The notes under the pieces: generated by a model
The model's database searches: none
Told to the model about the DNA's origin: nothing
What the model saw: only the letters and a program-made list of their open reading frames with translations
Position numbers and translations under genes: made by a program
In this document: piece after piece, positions 60,414 through 64,000 of the stretch
Layout of the letters: each line of letters starts with the position of its first letter
Position numbering within the stretch: the first letter of the stretch is position 1
Source: Anaerobaca sp035448545
GTDB lineage: Bacteria; Planctomycetota; Phycisphaerae; Sedimentisphaerales; Anaerobacaceae
Assembly: GCA_035448545.1 (NCBI GenBank)
Contig: DAOTJE010000002.1
Span: forward strand, 1 to 64,000
DNA length: 64,000 bases
Direction of reading: 5' to 3'

Positions 60414-60949
60414 GGACCATCCCGCTCCCGCATCGGGCCCAAGCGGTTCCTGCCGGCCCCCCGGCACGCTCCCGATGTATGACCCGGCCACCTTCCGGGG
60501 CATAACGTCCGAGAAAATAGCGTTGCAGGCGCGAGGTCGATTTGGTATAAAAAAAGTGATCGTGAGGAGTAACATTGCTGCGCCGTTCGATGGTGGTGAC
60601 CCGTCCGGGAATCGAAGGGTGCAGACACCTCGCCAGACTCAGAATCGCACATAGGGTCAGTGTCGGAGGACCTGGCACAGTGTATTCCTGGCACCCACAG
60701 CACAGAGGGGGATTGGGGACGCATGGTCCCTGCACATGCCGGGCCCACTTTGCCTGCTCCAGATGCTGCCAGTCTTGTACAGGAAGGAGGTGATCCGGCC
60801 GATACCATCTCGTGGGTCCTTCGGAAGGGGAATACGGGTCGTGCCCCGCCGCGGTTACGCGGGTTTGCAGAAAACATCAACCGGGGGGACGAGTGCCTGA
60901 TGAGTGGTCAGCGCACCGGTTGTGTGGTCTTCTTTGAAGGAGAACTTCT
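60414..60949 (+). other. 536-nt gap: promoter and long leader of the LamG gene
   Basis: The promoter is at 60523-60551, so ~390 nt of leader precede the ATG at 60950. Within it, AAGGAGGTGATC (60783-60794) is a perfect 12-nt complement of the common 16S 3' end, but no start codon lies 5-13 nt downstream. A 72-codon open frame from a TTG at 60575 (GAGGAG 7 nt upstream) ends in the TGA of that motif (60791-60793). The short palindromic GGGGAC...GTCCCT lies near 60714-60733. Confidence 0.45.
60523..60551 (+). promoter_or_regulatory. sigma-70-type promoter of the LamG/discoidin gene
   Basis: TTGCAG (60523-60528), 17-nt spacer, TATAAA (60546-60551) followed by an A run. Predicted start near 60558. 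Confidence 0.72.
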
Positions 60950-63901
60950 ATGTGGAAGCGATGCACTTGTTTGGCGTTTCTGATCGTGTCTTTGGCCCTG
61001 ATCCAGGGCGGCACCGCCTTGGGGCGCTTTAATCCGCTGAAAGACCCCTCGATCATAGGCTGGTGGACCTGCGACGAGGGGAAGGGCAGCACCGTGGCGG
61101 ATTCGTCCCCCAATCACCACGACGGAACTTTCATCAACGGTGACCCGATCTGGACTACGGGCATCTACGGCAATGCCATCACGCTGATCGGACCGACGCT
61201 CGTCGAGATCCAGCCGATGGGTCTGACGCTGAGCGAGGCCACCATGGCCGGCTGGCTGTATGCGCCGACGGCGCAGCCTGAGTGGGCGTCCTTTATCATG
61301 CACCGCAGCCCTGGTCCGGCATCCGGTTTCAACATGCTGGCCGACCGCCAACTGGCGTACCACTGGAATGACGCGTCCAACACCTGGAGTTTTCGCGGAC
61401 AAGTCTTCCATCCGCTGAACGAATGGGCCCACTGTGCCGTGACGGTGGCGCCGGATAAGGCAACGTTCTATCTCAACGGCGTAGCTTCGGCCGTCAACAA
61501 CGTCAGCCATCCGGCCTGTGCCTGGGATGGTCCGGTCTGGCTGGGCGGCGACGGTGGCGCCTCCTGGGTGGCCCGTCGCATGAACGGCGGCTCGCTGGAC
61601 GATGTCTGTTTCTTCAGCCGGGCCTTCTCGGCGGAGGAGATCGTCGAGATCATGGGCGGCCTTACCGACCCGGCTCTGGCCTCGGCGCCGACACCCGCAG
61701 ATGGGGCCACCGATGTGCCGCGGGATGCCGATCTGGCCTGGAGCCCCGGTGAGTCGGCGGCCACGCACGATGTGTACTTCGGCATGAGCCTGGCCGACGT
61801 CGATGCCGCCACCCGCGCCAATCCGATGGGCGTCCTGGTCAGCCAGGGCCAGACGGCCACCAACTACGTCCTCGACCGTCTCGAATTCGGCCAGACCTGC
61901 TACTGGCGCGTCGACGAGGTCGAGGCAGGCGGAACGATCTACAAGGGCGAGGTCTGGACGTTCCAGGTTGAGCCGTTCGCCTACGCGGTTCCGAATGTCA
62001 TTGCCACGAGCAACGGCGTTTCCGATGCCGCCAATGGCCCGGAGAAGACGGTCGACGGCTCCGGTCTCAATGCCGCGGATCAGCACTCCATCGAAGCCGC
62101 CGATATGTGGGTAAGCTTCCCGCCGGCCGACGGCTCCGCGCTGTACATCCAGTACGAGTTCGACGCTGTCTACAAGCTCCATGAGCTCCAGATCTGGAAC
62201 TACAACGTGATGTTCGAGAAGATGCTCGGTTTCGGTCTCAAGAACGTCACCGTGGAGTACTCCGTCGACGGCACCGAGTGGACGGCTCTGGGTGACTTCG
62301 ACCTCAATCAGGCCACCGCCAAGGCGAGCTATGTCTACAACTCGACGATTGGCTTCCAGGGGTTGCCGGTCAAGTTCGTCAGACTCACGGTCAACAGCGC
62401 CTTCGGCGCGCTGGGCCAGTACGGACTCAGCGAGGTCCGCTTCATGTACATTCCCGTCCAGCCCCGATGGCCTCAGCCGGCCGACGGGGCAACGAACGTG
62501 GACACGGACGCGGTCCTGAGCTGGAGAGCCGGACGCGAAGCCGCCTCGCATGAAGTGTACCTTGGTACGGACGCCGAGGCGATGTCGCTGCTCGGCACGA
62601 GCACGCAAGCCAGTATCGCCGCGGGCACCCTCGACCTGGCGACGACGTACTACTGGAAGGTCGTCGAGGTCAACAACGTAGAGGCGATCAGCTCCTGGGA
62701 AGGCAGCGTCTGGAGCTTCACGACCCGTCCGTTTACGGTGGTCGACGACTTCGAGAGCTATGGCGACGACATCGAAGCCGGCGAAGCGATCTTCGACACC
62801 TGGCTCGACGGCTGGATCAACAACACCGGTTCGACGGTGGGCCATTTCCAGGCTCCGTTTGCCGAGCAGAGGATCGTCAACAGCGGCAAGCAGTCCATGC
62901 CTTTGTTCTATGAGAACACCGGTGGTAAGACCACAGCCGAGGCCGAGCGGACCTTCGATTCGGCTCAGGACTGGACCGCCAGCGGCGTCAAGACCCTTGC
63001 CGTGTACTTCTACGGCATAGAAGGCAACACCGGACAGATGTACCTGAAGATCAACAACACCAAGGTCGCCTACAACGGCGAGGCCGGCGACATTGCCAAA
63101 GCCCAATGGCAACTGTGGGCGGTCGACCTGACGGGGCTGAGCGGCCTCCAGAGAGTCACGAAGATGACGATCGGCATCGAGGGCGCCGGCGCGAGTGGTA
63201 CGTTGTACATCGACGACATCCGGCTCTATCCGAATGAGATCACGTTGGTCACACCGGTTCAGCCGGACGCCACCGGCCTGCTTCTGAAGTATACATTCGA
63301 CGCAGGGTCGGGCACGACGGTCGCCGATGCCTCGGGCAACGGCAACACCGGTACGATCAACGGCAATCCGGCGTGGGTGACCGGCATCTCCGGTTCGGCA
63401 CTGTCTTTCGACGGCAGCCGCGACTACATCGCCACCGGCAAGAGCCTGCTCAACAACCTGCCGCAATTCACGATTGCCTGCTGGCTCAAGGGCGACCTGT
63501 CCCTGGGCAACCGCAGCGGTCTGATCGGGCAGAACGACTGTGTTGAGTATGGCGTTGTCAGCGCCAACACCTGCCAGATCTGGACGGCGGGAGGTGGTTC
63601 GGTCGATCTGGCCTGGCCTTACAGTGCCGCGGCGGATTGGCATCACATCGTCGCAGTGGCCGACGGCACATCCATCACGTTCTACCTCGACGGGAAGCCG
63701 GCTGCTTCGGGTGGCACGGCCACAGCGAGCTACGGCACCTCCACGTATTTTCTGAACGTGGGCGGCGGCGGCATCTTCGACGCCACCGATAACTGGTTTG
63801 CCGGACAGATCGACGAGGTCTACGTCTATCAACGGGCCCTCTCGGCGGCCGAAGTCGCCGGGCTGGCCGGCAGAACGGTTGCCATACCTGCGCCGTTCTG
63901 A
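60950..63901 (+). CDS. large secreted LamG/discoidin multidomain protein
   Basis: 983 residues; GAAGGAG precedes the ATG at 60950. After a leader (CLAFLIVSLALIQGGTALG) come: LamG-like jelly roll 1 (about 35-235, GWWTCDEGKGSTVADSSPNH, DVCFFSRAFSAEEI); a fibronectin-like module (about 245-335, ATHDVYFGMSLADVDAA); an F5/8 C discoidin (about 345-505, TVDGSGLNAADQHSIEAADM); a second fibronectin-like module (about 510-590, ASHEVYLGTDAEAM); a sandwich (about 595-765, VVDDFESYGDDIEAGEAIFD, TLYIDDIRLYP); and LamG 2 (about 775-975, LLKYTFDAGSGTTVADASGN, DEVYVYQRALSAAEV). No catalytic site. No PEP-CTERM-type tail. Carbohydrate or surface binding is inferred. Confidence 0.85.
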   Translation: MWKRCTCLAFLIVSLALIQGGTALGRFNPLKDPSIIGWWTCDEGKGSTVADSSPNHHDGTFINGDPIWTTGIYGNAITLIGPTLVEIQPMGLTLSEATMAGWLYAPTAQPEWASFIMHRSPGPASGFNMLADRQLAYHWNDASNTWSFRGQVFHPLNEWAHCAVTVAPDKATFYLNGVASAVNNVSHPACAWDGPVWLGGDGGASWVARRMNGGSLDDVCFFSRAFSAEEIVEIMGGLTDPALASAPTPADGATDVPRDADLAWSPGESAATHDVYFGMSLADVDAATRANPMGVLVSQGQTATNYVLDRLEFGQTCYWRVDEVEAGGTIYKGEVWTFQVEPFAYAVPNVIATSNGVSDAANGPEKTVDGSGLNAADQHSIEAADMWVSFPPADGSALYIQYEFDAVYKLHELQIWNYNVMFEKMLGFGLKNVTVEYSVDGTEWTALGDFDLNQATAKASYVYNSTIGFQGLPVKFVRLTVNSAFGALGQYGLSEVRFMYIPVQPRWPQPADGATNVDTDAVLSWRAGREAASHEVYLGTDAEAMSLLGTSTQASIAAGTLDLATTYYWKVVEVNNVEAISSWEGSVWSFTTRPFTVVDDFESYGDDIEAGEAIFDTWLDGWINNTGSTVGHFQAPFAEQRIVNSGKQSMPLFYENTGGKTTAEAERTFDSAQDWTASGVKTLAVYFYGIEGNTGQMYLKINNTKVAYNGEAGDIAKAQWQLWAVDLTGLSGLQRVTKMTIGIEGAGASGTLYIDDIRLYPNEITLVTPVQPDATGLLLKYTFDAGSGTTVADASGNGNTGTINGNPAWVTGISGSALSFDGSRDYIATGKSLLNNLPQFTIACWLKGDLSLGNRSGLIGQNDCVEYGVVSANTCQIWTAGGGSVDLAWPYSAAADWHHIVAVADGTSITFYLDGKPAASGGTATASYGTSTYFLNVGGGGIFDATDNWFAGQIDEVYVYQRALSAAEVAGLAGRTVAIPAPF

Positions 63902-63971
63902 ACAGGGTGGATGTAAAGGGCCGTTCGTGGCCAGGCGGCTGCGAAAGCCATGAGATTGGCGGAGTTTTCAC

Positions 63972-63997
63972 GGGGCCTGCGTTGCAACGCAGGCCCC
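63972..63997 (+). terminator. palindrome after the LamG gene, probable terminator
   Basis: A perfect 26-nt palindrome with arms GGGGCCTGCGTTG. The window ends 3 nt later, so a T run cannot be checked. Confidence 0.6.
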
Positions 63998-64000
63998 GGT

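Noticed and set aside
60783..60800. 16S rRNA fragment suggested by GGAGGTGATCC
   Set aside because: Only the 12-nt motif matches; the flanks are not rRNA-like. Kept only as an unusual leader motif.
60908..63832. 974-codon minus-strand open frame
   Set aside because: Antisense to the LamG/discoidin protein; no motif.
60950..63901. PEP-CTERM or similar sorting tail on the large secreted proteins
   Set aside because: The C-termini lack a PEP motif, hydrophobic helix and basic end.
1..64000. CRISPR array, prophage or integrative element
   Set aside because: No regular repeat-spacer pattern, integrase, transposase or phage structural gene was seen.

Overview
This window looks like a GC-rich (roughly 60-65% by eye) chromosome of a planctomycete, most likely a Phycisphaerae/Sedimentisphaerales-type polysaccharide degrader. 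The call is an inference from gene content: large secreted proteins built from LamG, discoidin and fibronectin-like modules, DUF6807, DUF1080 and sugar-isomerase genes with Tat-like leaders, tandem ECF sigma factors, a HYExAFE-family protein, and an Rny/YmdB pair. No rRNA, CRISPR array, insertion sequence or prophage was seen. One tRNA-Leu(TAG) is present. Several canonical TTGNNN-N17-TATAAT-like promoters can be read directly.

Layout. 1-4860 (minus): purine permease, an orphan SecD-like protein, a sugar isomerase, a DUF6807 protein and a truncated Gfo/Idh/MocA oxidoreductase. 4941-9526 (minus): tRNA-Leu, a secreted beta-propeller protein, xseB/xseA and a secreted glycosidase-like protein. 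9763-12753 (plus): CE15-like esterase, a small DUF4177-like protein and an AGE-family epimerase. 12772-16005 (minus): a YhaM-like HD nuclease and a PP2C phosphatase / Ser-Thr kinase pair. 16306-24416 (plus): proS, a Hyi-like isomerase, and a DUF4056-DUF4416-MraY-like-O-antigen-ligase run. 24438-29328: yebC, a DUF1080 lipoprotein, rny with a ~500-nt leader, and ymdB. 29375-37530 (minus): a PPC-repeat protein, a DUF2283/DUF4258 toxin-antitoxin-like pair, an MBL hydrolase, and a GldA/F/G + DUF4340 ABC system. 37835-44457 (minus): two large secreted proteins and an MFS transporter.

The most unusual block is 44645-50725. Three consecutive modules each hold an ECF sigma factor overlapping or abutting a gene for a single-pass membrane protein. 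The three membrane proteins are paralogues with a near-invariant C-terminus; they look like anti-sigma factors fused to a LolA/RseB-like sensor domain. The second sigma is clearly different from the first and third although its partner is the same family, so the modules appear to have exchanged sigma subunits. A terminator-like hairpin follows each of modules 1 and 2.

The last part (50757-64000) carries a fused MFS/spermidine-synthase/TPR protein, a HYExAFE nuclease-like protein, hisS-ykgJ, a lipoprotein beta-propeller with a c-type heme motif paired with a DUF6057 membrane protein, and a LamG/discoidin surface protein. That last protein is preceded by a ~390-nt leader containing a 12-nt perfect complement to the usual 16S 3' end. 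Family names are from sequence recall and motif inspection only; no search was run.
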